Below the pieces are notes generated by a model. That model was not told where the DNA came from, did not search any database, and worked only from the letters and a program-made list of their open reading frames with translations. This document shows positions 9,203 through 17,340 of a stretch of DNA of 44,486 nt, piece by piece (within the stretch, counting starts at the first letter, position 1; the number at the start of each line of letters is the position of its first letter). The position numbers and the translations under genes are program-made. This stretch comes from an uncultured Bacillota bacterium (GTDB lineage: Bacteria > Bacillota_I > Bacilli_A > RFN20 > CAG-449), in assembly GCA_905204225.1 (NCBI GenBank), contig CAJKZK010000002.1, forward strand, positions 1 to 44,486, in the 5' to 3' direction.

Positions 9203-9414
9203 TTTTTCTATATCAATTAAATAACATTTATTTTCTTTTATTAAATCATTAGTAAAACCACTTTTAGAAAAAGCATATAAATATTTATTTTCTTTATCTA
9301 TACAATAAGAACTAGTGACTAAATTATTAAATTCTTTTATATCAAATTTATTATTTATGTAATTTACTTTGCCTATTAAAGCATTAAAAGATAATCTTTT
9401 AAATATAAATCACA
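9191..9414 (-). pseudogene. 3' remnant of a DUF234-type AAA ATPase
   Basis: No intact gene lies between 9186 and 9494. On the minus strand one frame from about 9403 to the TAA at 9191 reads ALIGKVNYINNKFDIKEF and then YLYAFSKSGFTNDLIKENK, ending IDIEKLF. This resembles the C-terminal end of DUF234-family ATPases (GECK..N..FDI.E, then YY.FSKSGFT.EL, then DLE.L). The piece before it (IDKFCDLYLKDYLLML) is in another frame, so there is a frameshift, and the ATPase domain is gone. The usual GECK is degraded to GKVN. Confidence 0.6.
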
Positions 9415-9459
9415 AAATTTATCTATACTAGCTTACTTTAAGAAAAGAATTAAATTCAA

Positions 9460-9498
9460 TTAATGAACTTTAGAGTTAATAACTTTAGAGTTCATTAA
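9460..9498 (-). other. Long hairpin at the 3' end of the AAA_14 ATPase gene
   Basis: An 18-bp stem (10 perfect outer pairs TTAATGAACT/AGTTCATTAA, then 8 pairs including two G-U) with a 3-base loop. It covers the gene stop codon at 9495. No T-run follows, so it is not a standard terminator; it may protect the mRNA end or be a weak terminator. Confidence 0.6.
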
Positions 9499-10847
9499 AA
9501 GCAAAATGTCATATAAGGAGGTATTTTAATATTTTTTCCTTCAATAGAAAATTGTTTAGGGTGAATAATAATAGAATAATCTATTCTTTTAGAAAATTTT
9601 TCTTTAAATTTATCAAAAGAAACTTTAGTATAATTTTTTGATGATTTTACTTCAACAGGGATAACTTTCAAATTAGTTTTACTTCCATTAGATAAAAGAA
9701 AATCTATTTCTATATCATTTCTATGTTTTTCTTCAGAATAATGAGTATAAAAATATAATTTATTCTCTTTACTAACAAGTTCTTGGGCAACTACATTTTC
9801 AAATAACATTCCTTTATTTAAAGAACTTTTACCATTAATAATATTTTTATACAAATTGCCAGAAGCGATTTCTTTTTTAGAAAAAGCTAAACTAAATAAC
9901 AATCCTGTATCGCAAAAATAACATTTAACAGCTGAATCATCTTTATTAAGTGCAAACCCAACATTAGGATCTAAACATTTATAGCACAACAAACACATCA
10001 TAGAATCATCAAGCCAAAATAATGCATTGTCAAAATAATCTATCCTCTTATTTGATTTATTAAAAGAAATTTTTTTCTCATGTGTAGAAAGATAATTAGG
10101 TATATTATCAAATAAAGAAGCAACTTTAAGTCTATATTTCTTTTCTGCTTTTTTTATATCATCTCTATATAAAGATAAAATTTGTCTTTTAGCATTATCA
10201 CATTCTTCAAAATCACGATTATTTTCAAAATATTTAACCACACTTTGAGGCATTCCACCTACTAAAATATATTCATTAAATAAACGCATTGCTTTTTTAT
10301 GAAATTCGTTTTTTAAAGATATTTTTTTATCGAAACAATCTTTTATATAATCTAATAATATATCTTCATTAGCCGCAACTAAAAATTCTTCAAAATCTAA
10401 TGGATACATTTTTATTTTTTCTTCTTCAGATGGGATAACAATATTTTCGACATTCTCTTTTATTGAAATTAACGAACCTGTTTCAATATAATCATATCTA
10501 CCATCTTTTACTAAATATTTTATCATTTCTCGTGCTTTAGGAAATCTTTGAACTTCATCAAAAATAATTAATGATTCTTTATTATATAACCTTACATTAT
10601 ATTCTAAAGAAATATCTTGAAATAAAATGTCTAACTTATTTGCGTTTTCATTAAAACTATCTTTTATCTTCTTAGGGACAATAGCAAAATCAATAATAAC
10701 ATAAGATTTATAATTCTCTTTGGCAAATTTTTCTGCAATAGTGGATTTTCCAATTCTTCTTGCACCTTCTATTAATAAAGCTGTTTGGCCACGTGAAGTA
10801 TTTTTCCAAGATAAAATTTTTTCATAAATTTTTCTTTTTAGTTCCAT
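9495..10847 (-). CDS. AAA_14 / DUF4143 ATP-binding protein
   Basis: 450 residues. The N-terminal AAA domain has Walker A EGARRIGKST and Walker B SLIIFDEVQRFP, followed by an ETGSLI sensor-like motif. The C-terminal DUF4143 half contains the nuclease-like block DIEIDFLLSNG followed by VIPVEVKSSKNYTK, close to the D...E.K pattern of PD-(D/E)XK folds. These ATPases are common in gut bacteria, often solitary, sometimes in many copies, and their role is not established. The frame opens at 10934, but the ATG at 10847 has AAAGGAG upstream and the longer part runs back into tandem repeats. It lies downstream of rsmA but probably uses its own promoter within the repeat block. Confidence 0.85.
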   Translation of the reverse strand: MELKRKIYEKILSWKNTSRGQTALLIEGARRIGKSTIAEKFAKENYKSYVIIDFAIVPKKIKDSFNENANKLDILFQDISLEYNVRLYNKESLIIFDEVQRFPKAREMIKYLVKDGRYDYIETGSLISIKENVENIVIPSEEEKIKMYPLDFEEFLVAANEDILLDYIKDCFDKKISLKNEFHKKAMRLFNEYILVGGMPQSVVKYFENNRDFEECDNAKRQILSLYRDDIKKAEKKYRLKVASLFDNIPNYLSTHEKKISFNKSNKRIDYFDNALFWLDDSMMCLLCYKCLDPNVGFALNKDDSAVKCYFCDTGLLFSLAFSKKEIASGNLYKNIINGKSSLNKGMLFENVVAQELVSKENKLYFYTHYSEEKHRNDIEIDFLLSNGSKTNLKVIPVEVKSSKNYTKVSFDKFKEKFSKRIDYSIIIHPKQFSIEGKNIKIPPYMTFCF

Positions 10848-10871
10848 TTTTAAAGCTCCTTTACACAATAT

Positions 10872-11007
10872 TAATATATCACAAAATGCAAAATACGCAA
10901 AGTAATTATTTGGCAAAATATACAAAAAGCGCAAAGTAACAAGTGTTTAAAATATACAAAAAGCGCAAAGTAACAAGTGTTTAAAATATACAAAATACGC
11001 AAAGTAA
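10872..11007. repeat. Four tandem 34-bp repeats ahead of the AAA_14 ATPase gene
   Basis: The core CGCAAAGTAA occurs at 10896, 10930, 10964 and 10998, exactly 34 bases apart. The two units nearest rsmA (10940-10973 and 10974-11007) differ at only two bases; the unit nearest the ATPase gene is the most diverged. The block fills the gap between the rsmA stop and the ATPase start and includes sequence that could be the ATPase promoter. It looks like a set of operator sites rather than a mobile-element end. Confidence 0.85.
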
Positions 11008-11009
11008 AT

Positions 11010-11825
11010 TTATAAATTAATAATACAATTTAATAAATTAAGATAATCATTTAATGATAATTCTTCAGGTCTAGCAGTTTTATTAATATTAATTTTTGAA
11101 AAAATATCATACATTTGATCTTTATCTTTAAAATATGATTTTAAATTATTAGCTAATGTTTTTCTTCTCATCAAGAAAGCATTATTTAATAAATTATATA
11201 ATTTCTTTTCATAATCATAATTTCTATTTTTATTAAATGTTAATTTCATAACTACTGAATCAACATTTGGCGATGGTAAAAATTTATCTCTAGTTACTTT
11301 ACATACAATTTCTAATTTACCTAAATAAGAAAGCATAATTGGTAAAGGTCCATAATCTTTATTACCTTTTTTTGCACTTATTCTTTGACCAGCTTCTTTT
11401 TGTAACATAAAAACAAAACTATCTATATTTAATTTACTTTTTATTACTTTTTCTATAATTGGTGTTGTTAAACTATATGGTATATTTGAAATAAAAGAAA
11501 CTTCTTGATTATAATTTAATTCTTGTTTTAAGAAATCTCCTTCAATTATATGAAAATTAGATTTATTAGCAAAATAATTATTTAAATGTTCTACCATAGT
11601 TTTATCAATTTCATAAGCATATACTTCTTTATTTAAATTAATTAATTCTTCTGTAAGTGCTCCTAAACCTGGACCTATTTCAATAATAGTTTTAATATCA
11701 TTTAAAGCTAAACATGATTTTTTTACTGTTTCAAAATCTGTCAAAAAATTTTGTGAATATTTCTTTTTAGGATTAGCTAATAAACTAACCATAGTTTTAA
11801 TAACATATTCTCTACTTGCAATCAT
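11010..11825 (-). CDS. rsmA: 16S rRNA (adenine1518/1519-N6)-dimethyltransferase
   Basis: About 271 residues, the normal KsgA/RsmA length. The SAM-binding motif is IEIGPGLGALTEEL and the catalytic motif IV is SNIPYSLTTPII (NIPY). The N-terminal KKYSQNFLTD and C-terminal rRNA-binding region (KFLPSPNVDSVVMKL) are typical. It dimethylates two adenines in the 3' hairpin of 16S rRNA during 30S assembly. The ATG at 11825 is used because AAAGGAG precedes it by seven bases; the frame is open to 11831. It overlaps the rnmV stop by 14 bases, the conserved Firmicute arrangement rnmV-rsmA. Confidence 0.96.
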   Translation of the reverse strand: MIASREYVIKTMVSLLANPKKKYSQNFLTDFETVKKSCLALNDIKTIIEIGPGLGALTEELINLNKEVYAYEIDKTMVEHLNNYFANKSNFHIIEGDFLKQELNYNQEVSFISNIPYSLTTPIIEKVIKSKLNIDSFVFMLQKEAGQRISAKKGNKDYGPLPIMLSYLGKLEIVCKVTRDKFLPSPNVDSVVMKLTFNKNRNYDYEKKLYNLLNNAFLMRRKTLANNLKSYFKDKDQMYDIFSKININKTARPEELSLNDYLNLLNCIINL

Positions 11826-12339
11826 TAACAATCTCCTTTAATTCATCTAAAGATATATTTAACATATTAATTCTTTTTAAAATTGTTTTACTATTTCCAT
11901 AACCTAAAGATAATTTTTTACTGACTTTTTCTCTTAATAAAGAAGAATTTTTATCTCCACTTAATCCTAATGATATAAAATCTTGCATAGAAATATTATC
12001 TTTTTCTTCACCTAAATAAACATAATCTTTTAAAGCTTTTAATATTTCTTCTTTTTCACATTCTGCTATACCTAATTTTTTACCATTACTAGCTTTTGTT
12101 CTATCGACAAAAGCATGATAAACATTTTTTATTCTATTAGATATTTTATTTCTAATTTGTAAGCCTGGATAATCTGGATCAGTAAAAATAATTACTTTTC
12201 TAGTATGAGATAATTCTTCAATATAATTTATAGTGTCTTCACTAATAGCCGATCCATTACAAATAACAAAATCTGCATTAATCAAATTTTGTAATCTTTG
12301 TACATCTGTTTTGCCTTCTACAACAATAACTGGTTTCAT
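11812..12339 (-). CDS. rnmV: Ribonuclease M5
   Basis: 175 residues. A TOPRIM domain starts at the N-terminus with VVEGKTDVQRL (catalytic Glu) and continues with FTDPDYPG (the DxD metal-binding motif). RNase M5 makes the final cuts that give mature 5S rRNA and is specific to low-GC Gram-positives. It lies between tatD (ATGA overlap) and rsmA, the order seen in Bacillus subtilis. Confidence 0.95.
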   Translation of the reverse strand: MKPVIVVEGKTDVQRLQNLINADFVICNGSAISEDTINYIEELSHTRKVIIFTDPDYPGLQIRNKISNRIKNVYHAFVDRTKASNGKKLGIAECEKEEILKALKDYVYLGEEKDNISMQDFISLGLSGDKNSSLLREKVSKKLSLGYGNSKTILKRINMLNISLDELKEIVNDCK

Positions 12340-13109
12340 ATAGAAAAGAATTTCCTTCCATTTTCATAACATATTTTAGTTAATTCATCATAAGAAATTC
12401 CTTTTAATAAAGCTATTTGTTGAGCAATATATATTATTTCACTAGGATCATTTCTTTTTCCTCTATGAGGAGTAGGAGTTAAATAAGGTGAATCAGTTTC
12501 CAATAATAATTTATCAAGAGGTACAACACTTGCAATATGTTTAGGATTAGAAGCGTTTTTATAAGTAACTGGTCCATCTAAACCAATATAATAACCTCTT
12601 TTTAAAATAATATTTAATATTTCTTCACTATAAGAAAAACAATGAAAAACACATCCATATAAAGGTTTAATTTCATTTAAAATATTAAGGCTATCTTCAC
12701 ATGCATCGCGAGAATGAACAATAATAGGTAATTTTAATTCATTAGCTAATTCTACTTGTTTTTTAAACCACAATCTTTGTTTTTCTCTATCATTATCTTC
12801 TTTATAATAAAAATAATCTAATCCTATTTCACCGATAGCTTTTATTTTAGAATTACTTTTTACTAAATCTTTTAAAATATTTAAACTTTCTTCTAATGAT
12901 AAAGAAGTTATTTCTTCTGGATGTACCCCTACTGCACAATAAATAAATTCATATTCATTAGCTAAATCAATAGCTTTATATGAATTAACAATATTATCAC
13001 TAGGTACCATAAATAATTTAACATTATTATTTAATGAATTATTTATTACTTGCTTTAAATCATCTTTAAAAGCATCATCATATAAATGGCAATGAGTATC
13101 AAAAATCAT
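12336..13109 (-). CDS. tatD: TatD-family metal-dependent DNase
   Basis: 257 residues forming a TIM-barrel amidohydrolase fold. Metal ligands are visible: FDTHCHLYD at the N-terminus, GEIGLDYFY with the bridging Glu, VHSRDA, FHCFS and ETDSPYLTP with the catalytic Asp. Members act as 3'-5' DNA or RNA exonucleases, or on D-aminoacyl-tRNA. It is separated from mnmE by one base and joined to rnmV by an ATGA overlap, so it belongs to the long housekeeping operon. Confidence 0.94.
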   Translation of the reverse strand: MIFDTHCHLYDDAFKDDLKQVINNSLNNNVKLFMVPSDNIVNSYKAIDLANEYEFIYCAVGVHPEEITSLSLEESLNILKDLVKSNSKIKAIGEIGLDYFYYKEDNDREKQRLWFKKQVELANELKLPIIVHSRDACEDSLNILNEIKPLYGCVFHCFSYSEEILNIILKRGYYIGLDGPVTYKNASNPKHIASVVPLDKLLLETDSPYLTPTPHRGKRNDPSEIIYIAQQIALLKGISYDELTKICYENGRKFFSI

Positions 13110-13110
13110 T

Positions 13111-14430
13111 TTATTTACCTACACAAAATCTTGAAAATATTTCTTCAGATAAATCAGTATTAACACTTAACCCAACTATTTCTTTTAAAGCATCATAAGC
13201 TTCTTTAATAGAAACGCTGATTAAATCTATTGATAAATTATTTAAAGCATCTTCATTTGCTTTTATTAAATTATCTCTTGCTTTATTTAATAAACCAATT
13301 TGTCTAGAAGAACATAAAGAAGGAGTAATATCTTTACTTGTTAAATTAAATAAATTTAAGATTTTATTTTTTAAAGGAGTAATATCTTTATTTAAAGCAG
13401 AAATATATAATTTATCATCATCTTTATGATTTATTAAATCTGCTTTATTATAAACAATTAAATAATTCTTATCTTTAATTTTAGATAATATTTCTTTTTC
13501 TTCATCATTCATTTCTCTACTTGCATCACAAACCATAATTACCAAATCTGCTTCTTCAATACTTTTAGTAGATTTTTCAATACCAATTTGTTCAACTTTA
13601 TTATTTGATTCTCTAATACCGGCTGTATCAAGTAAATGTAAAGGTAATCCATTTAAATTAATATTTCCTTCAACTATATCTCTAGTGGTACCAGGAATAT
13701 CTGTAACAATTGCTTTTTCTTGATTTAAAAAAGCATTTAATAAAGAAGATTTACCAGTATTAGGTAATCCCACTAAAGCGACTTTTATGCCACTTATAAT
13801 ATATTGAGATTTTTTAGATTGATTTAATAATTTATCTATTTCATTACTAATTAAAGTACATTCTTTTTTAACTTTATCAAAAGTTACTTCTTCAATATCT
13901 AAATATTCTGGATAATCAATATTTACTTCAATATTTGAAAGAATATCTGCTAATTTATCAATTAATGGTTTAATCAATTTAGATGTATCACCTTCTAGAG
14001 AATATAGAGCTAATTTTTTAGCTTCAATAGAAGTTGCTTCTACCATAGACATAATTGCTTCAGCTTGAATTAAATCAATTTTATTATTGTAATAAGCTCT
14101 TGAAGAAAATTCTCCTCTTTGTGCTAATCTAGCTCCTTTAGAAATAATTAATGATATTACTTCATTAGCAATTAACATTGAACCATGAACAGATATTTCA
14201 ATAACGTCTTCACCAGTAAATGATTTAGGACCTTTATAATAAATTAGTACAACTTCATCAATAATTTCATTATTATTAACAAGTTTACCAACATAAGCAT
14301 AATTTGGTTTTTCTATTTTTCTTGAAAATATATTTTGAGCAATTTCTAATGAATTATCACCAGATAATCTTATAACTGCTACTGCTGCATTAATAGGTGC
14401 AGTAATTAAACTAACTATTGTATTATTCAT
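13111..14430 (-). CDS. mnmE: tRNA uridine-5-carboxymethylaminomethyl modification GTPase
   Basis: 439 residues. The N-terminal tetrahydrofolate-binding domain (VSLITAPINAAVAVIRLSG) is followed by a helical domain interrupted by the G domain: P-loop GLPNTGKSS, G2/G3 DIPGTTRD and DTAGIRES, and NKAD for guanine. It ends in FCVGK, whose Cys is needed for activity. With MnmG it modifies the wobble uridine of several tRNAs. Its stop is one base from tatD and its start overlaps the aroA stop, so shikimate and translation genes share one transcript here. Confidence 0.97.
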   Translation of the reverse strand: MNNTIVSLITAPINAAVAVIRLSGDNSLEIAQNIFSRKIEKPNYAYVGKLVNNNEIIDEVVLIYYKGPKSFTGEDVIEISVHGSMLIANEVISLIISKGARLAQRGEFSSRAYYNNKIDLIQAEAIMSMVEATSIEAKKLALYSLEGDTSKLIKPLIDKLADILSNIEVNIDYPEYLDIEEVTFDKVKKECTLISNEIDKLLNQSKKSQYIISGIKVALVGLPNTGKSSLLNAFLNQEKAIVTDIPGTTRDIVEGNINLNGLPLHLLDTAGIRESNNKVEQIGIEKSTKSIEEADLVIMVCDASREMNDEEKEILSKIKDKNYLIVYNKADLINHKDDDKLYISALNKDITPLKNKILNLFNLTSKDITPSLCSSRQIGLLNKARDNLIKANEDALNNLSIDLISVSIKEAYDALKEIVGLSVNTDLSEEIFSRFCVGK

Positions 14431-15670
14431 CTATTCCTCCTAAAGAAAATAAATCATTATAGAAATTAGGATATGATTTATTTACACATTCACTATTTAA
14501 AATAGTACATTTACCATGATTAATCACACTAAAAATACTTAAAGCCATTGCAATACGATGATCATTATGACTATTAAAAACATAATCACCATTATAACTA
14601 GCTTTCCCATTAATAATAACATTATCATCCATATAAGCAATATCAACATTAGCTTTTTTTAATTCATTAATCATATTTAATAAACGATTAGATTCTTTAT
14701 ATTCTAAACGATGAACATTTTTTATTATGCTTTTACCATAACAAAAAGCACATAAAACAAATATAATTGGTCCTAAATCAATAATATCTTTTAAATCTAT
14801 TTCTATACCTCTTAATAATGATTCATAAAAAGTTGCATTATCTAATGAAAAATCTATTTTAGCTCCCATATCCATTAAAATTTCAATTATTTTTTTATCA
14901 CCTTGATAAGACATTAAATTTAAATTAGAACAATTCACATAACCTTTTAAAGAACCTAAACACGCAAAATACGCTAAAGATGAATAATCAATTTCTATTT
15001 CATAATTTAAATAATTAAATTCAGCAAAATTTTTAACTATTAAATTATCTTTAATAATAAATCTAACACCAAATTTTTTTAATACATCTAAAGTCATATC
15101 AATATAAGGTTTAGATTCAATATTATTTAATTTTATATAATGATTCTCACTTACATCACTTATTAAAAATAAATATCCAGTCACAAATTGACTAGATTTA
15201 TTACAATCTACAATAAAATCTTCACATTGTATTTTATCATTAATTTCTAAATAATTTTCACCTTTAATATAATTTATATTTTGTTTTTTAAATAATTCTT
15301 CATAAATATCTAAAGGACGAGAAAATAATTCTTTAGAGCCAACAAATTTAACTTTCTTTACATGATAACAAACAAAAGGTAACAAAAATCTTAAAGTTGA
15401 AGCTGATGAGCCTACATCAATAATAATTTCATTTGGGTAATTTTTTTCACTAGAAAAAAAAGTTATCTCATTATCATTAACATTAAATTTACCACCTAAT
15501 TTTTTTATTGCATTTAAAGTACACTTAACATCATCACAAAAATTAACATTTTTTAAACATGCACCTTTATTTGCAATAAATGCAGTAATTATTGCTCTAT
15601 GAGAATAACTTTTAGAAAATGGTAAAGTAATTTTCCCTTTAGGGATAAATTCTTTAACCACTTGATTCAT
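14423..15670 (-). CDS. aroA: 3-phosphoshikimate 1-carboxyvinyltransferase (EPSP synthase)
   Basis: 415 residues. Substrate-binding motifs are present: KSYSHRA near residue 20, VGSSASTLRFL, the DCNKSSQFVTGYLF block, the ESNRL loop and NDHRIAMALS near the C-terminus. It joins shikimate 3-phosphate and phosphoenolpyruvate in the sixth step of chorismate synthesis. The frame opens with a TTG at 15691, but the ATG at 15670, one base after the aroF stop, fits the family N-terminus; a GGAAGGG site lies upstream at a longer than ideal distance. It overlaps mnmE at its end. Confidence 0.95.
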   Translation of the reverse strand: MNQVVKEFIPKGKITLPFSKSYSHRAIITAFIANKGACLKNVNFCDDVKCTLNAIKKLGGKFNVNDNEITFFSSEKNYPNEIIIDVGSSASTLRFLLPFVCYHVKKVKFVGSKELFSRPLDIYEELFKKQNINYIKGENYLEINDKIQCEDFIVDCNKSSQFVTGYLFLISDVSENHYIKLNNIESKPYIDMTLDVLKKFGVRFIIKDNLIVKNFAEFNYLNYEIEIDYSSLAYFACLGSLKGYVNCSNLNLMSYQGDKKIIEILMDMGAKIDFSLDNATFYESLLRGIEIDLKDIIDLGPIIFVLCAFCYGKSIIKNVHRLEYKESNRLLNMINELKKANVDIAYMDDNVIINGKASYNGDYVFNSHNDHRIAMALSIFSVINHGKCTILNSECVNKSYPNFYNDLFSLGGIDE

Positions 15671-15671
15671 T

Positions 15672-16691
15672 TTAATAAATATCCCTTCCAACAGCTTTTG
15701 CTACTAATCTTGCTTTTTCAACAATTTTATTATATTCAGCAAAATTAACACATTGAGCACCATCAGACCAAGCAAATTGTGGATTATTATGTACTTCTAT
15801 CATAACTCCATCTGCTCCTGCTGCTATTGCGGCTAAAGTCATTGGCTCAACTAAATCTCTTTTACCAGTACCATGAGAAGGATCAACAATAACTGGCAAA
15901 TGAGAAACTTTTTTAATATATGGTACAGCAGAAATATCAAGAGTATTTCTAGTAGCTTTAGCAAAAGTTCTTATACCTCTTTCACATAAAATAACTTTTT
16001 TATTTCCACCAACTAATATATATTCAGCTGCCATTAATAATTCTTCAATAGTAGCAGCATATCCTCTTTTTAATAAAATAGGTTTATCAATTTTACCTAA
16101 TGCTTTTAATAATTCATAATTTTGCATATTTCTAGCACCAACTTGAATTATATCTACATTTTTAACAAAATCATCCAATTGATCAGTTGATAAAATTTCA
16201 CTTACAATTGGCATTTTTACAATTTTTCTTACTTTAGCTAAATCTTCTAAACCTTTTTCTCTTAAACCTTGGAATGAATATGGAGAAGTTCTTGCTTTAT
16301 ATGCTCCACCTCTAAATATAGTACCACCAGCTTCTTTTACTCCTTGAGCAATTTCAATTGCAGTCTCTTCACTTTCAATTGAGCATGGTCCACCTATCAT
16401 AACTATTTTTTCATGCTGCCCTATTTTTATTCCACATACATCAATAACTGTATCTTCTTTTTGATAATCTCTTGAGACCAATTTATATGGATGAGTTAAT
16501 CTTTTAATATCACTAACACAATCAAAAGATCTAATTGCATTATCATCAAGTAATGATGTATCTCCAATAACAATAGCAATTCTCATATTGTTACCTTGAG
16601 CAATTTCTAACATTAAATTTTTTGATTGAACATAGTCTTCTAAAGCTTTAATTGTACTTTCAGAAGCATTTTCTTTAATTGTAATAATCAT
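15672..16691 (-). CDS. aroF: 3-deoxy-7-phosphoheptulonate synthase, type I-beta
   Basis: 339 residues. An N-terminal ferredoxin-like regulatory domain (about residues 1-70) precedes the TIM barrel, the architecture of the Thermotoga-type enzyme whose extra domain gives tyrosine or phenylalanine feedback control. Active-site motifs: IGGPCSIES, RGGAYKARTSPYSFQG, ILLKRG and VDPSHGTGKRDLVEP. It condenses PEP with erythrose 4-phosphate, the first step of the shikimate pathway. It lies two bases from aroQ and one base from aroA. Confidence 0.96.
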   Translation of the reverse strand: MIITIKENASESTIKALEDYVQSKNLMLEIAQGNNMRIAIVIGDTSLLDDNAIRSFDCVSDIKRLTHPYKLVSRDYQKEDTVIDVCGIKIGQHEKIVMIGGPCSIESEETAIEIAQGVKEAGGTIFRGGAYKARTSPYSFQGLREKGLEDLAKVRKIVKMPIVSEILSTDQLDDFVKNVDIIQVGARNMQNYELLKALGKIDKPILLKRGYAATIEELLMAAEYILVGGNKKVILCERGIRTFAKATRNTLDISAVPYIKKVSHLPVIVDPSHGTGKRDLVEPMTLAAIAAGADGVMIEVHNNPQFAWSDGAQCVNFAEYNKIVEKARLVAKAVGRDIY

Positions 16692-16693
16692 AT

Positions 16694-17134
16694 TTACTTC
16701 TCCTTAATTTTCTTTATCATTTCATTAATTGCTATATGATATCCTTCTATTCCTTGGCCAATAATAGATTCAAAACAATAATCTCTTATGTAAGATTTTT
16801 TTCTAAATTCTTCTCTATTATTAATATCACTTATATGCACTTCTATTGTAGGTAAATCAGTAGCTTTCAAAGCATCTAAAATAGCAATAGATGTGTGAGT
16901 ATAAGCGCCAGGATTAATAATAATTCCTTCATAATTACAAAAATAAGCTTCTTGTATTTTATCAACTAAATCACCTTCATGATTAGATTGATAAATTTCA
17001 CATTCCACATTCTTTTCTTTACACCAAGAATAAATTAATTCAACTAATTTATCATATAAAACAACACCATAAATATTTTTTTCCCTTATTCCTAACATAT
17101 TTAAATTAGGTCCATTAATTATCATTAATTTCAT
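16694..17134 (-). CDS. aroQ: 3-dehydroquinate dehydratase, type II
   Basis: 146 residues, the standard size. Motifs: INGPNLNMLG at the N-terminus, the QSNHEGDLVDKIQEA block, INPGAYTHTSIAILDAL and the catalytic loop ending VEVHIS-like IEVHISDINNREEFRKKS. It dehydrates 3-dehydroquinate to 3-dehydroshikimate. The ATG at 17134 is used because GGAGAG lies five bases upstream; the open frame reaches 17152. First gene of the housekeeping operon. The other four shikimate enzymes (aroB, aroD/E, aroK, aroC) are not in this window. Confidence 0.95.
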   Translation of the reverse strand: MKLMIINGPNLNMLGIREKNIYGVVLYDKLVELIYSWCKEKNVECEIYQSNHEGDLVDKIQEAYFCNYEGIIINPGAYTHTSIAILDALKATDLPTIEVHISDINNREEFRKKSYIRDYCFESIIGQGIEGYHIAINEMIKKIKEK

Positions 17135-17152
17135 AAAGGCTCTCCAATACAT

Positions 17153-17302
17153 AATTATTTCAATAATTATTGCATTTATATTTTAATACAAATTAACATT
17201 TAATTTCAATGTTATATATATTAATTTATAATGAAAACTCAAATATATATTAAATTTTAAAATATAATCATATAAATACATTTAGATTATATTATTAAAT
17301 AT
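17153..17302. other. AT-rich intergenic region upstream of aroQ
   Basis: It must hold the promoter of the aroQ operon, but several AT-rich hexamer pairs fit equally well and I do not single one out. A 7-bp inverted repeat (TAACATT at 17194-17200, AATGTTA at 17208-17214) lies in it. No T-box or riboswitch-like structure was recognised. Confidence 0.4.
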
Positions 17303-17340
17303 AAAGTTAACAACATTTACAATTATGTTATTTATTTATT
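17303..17340. repeat. 38-bp direct repeat, downstream copy flanking the hipA-like gene
   Basis: Identical at 35 of 38 bases to 18645-18682. It contains an imperfect palindrome (AACAACAT, 8-base gap, ATGTTATT) and spans the stop codon of the hipA-like gene, so gene end and repeat overlap. Confidence 0.85.

Noticed and set aside
10872..11007. The 34-bp repeats as a CRISPR array
   Set aside because: Units are tandem with no unique spacers, only four are present and no cas genes are nearby.
17153..17302. A T-box or other riboswitch controlling the aro genes
   Set aside because: No conserved T-box sequence or extended stem-loop with terminator was seen, only one short inverted repeat.
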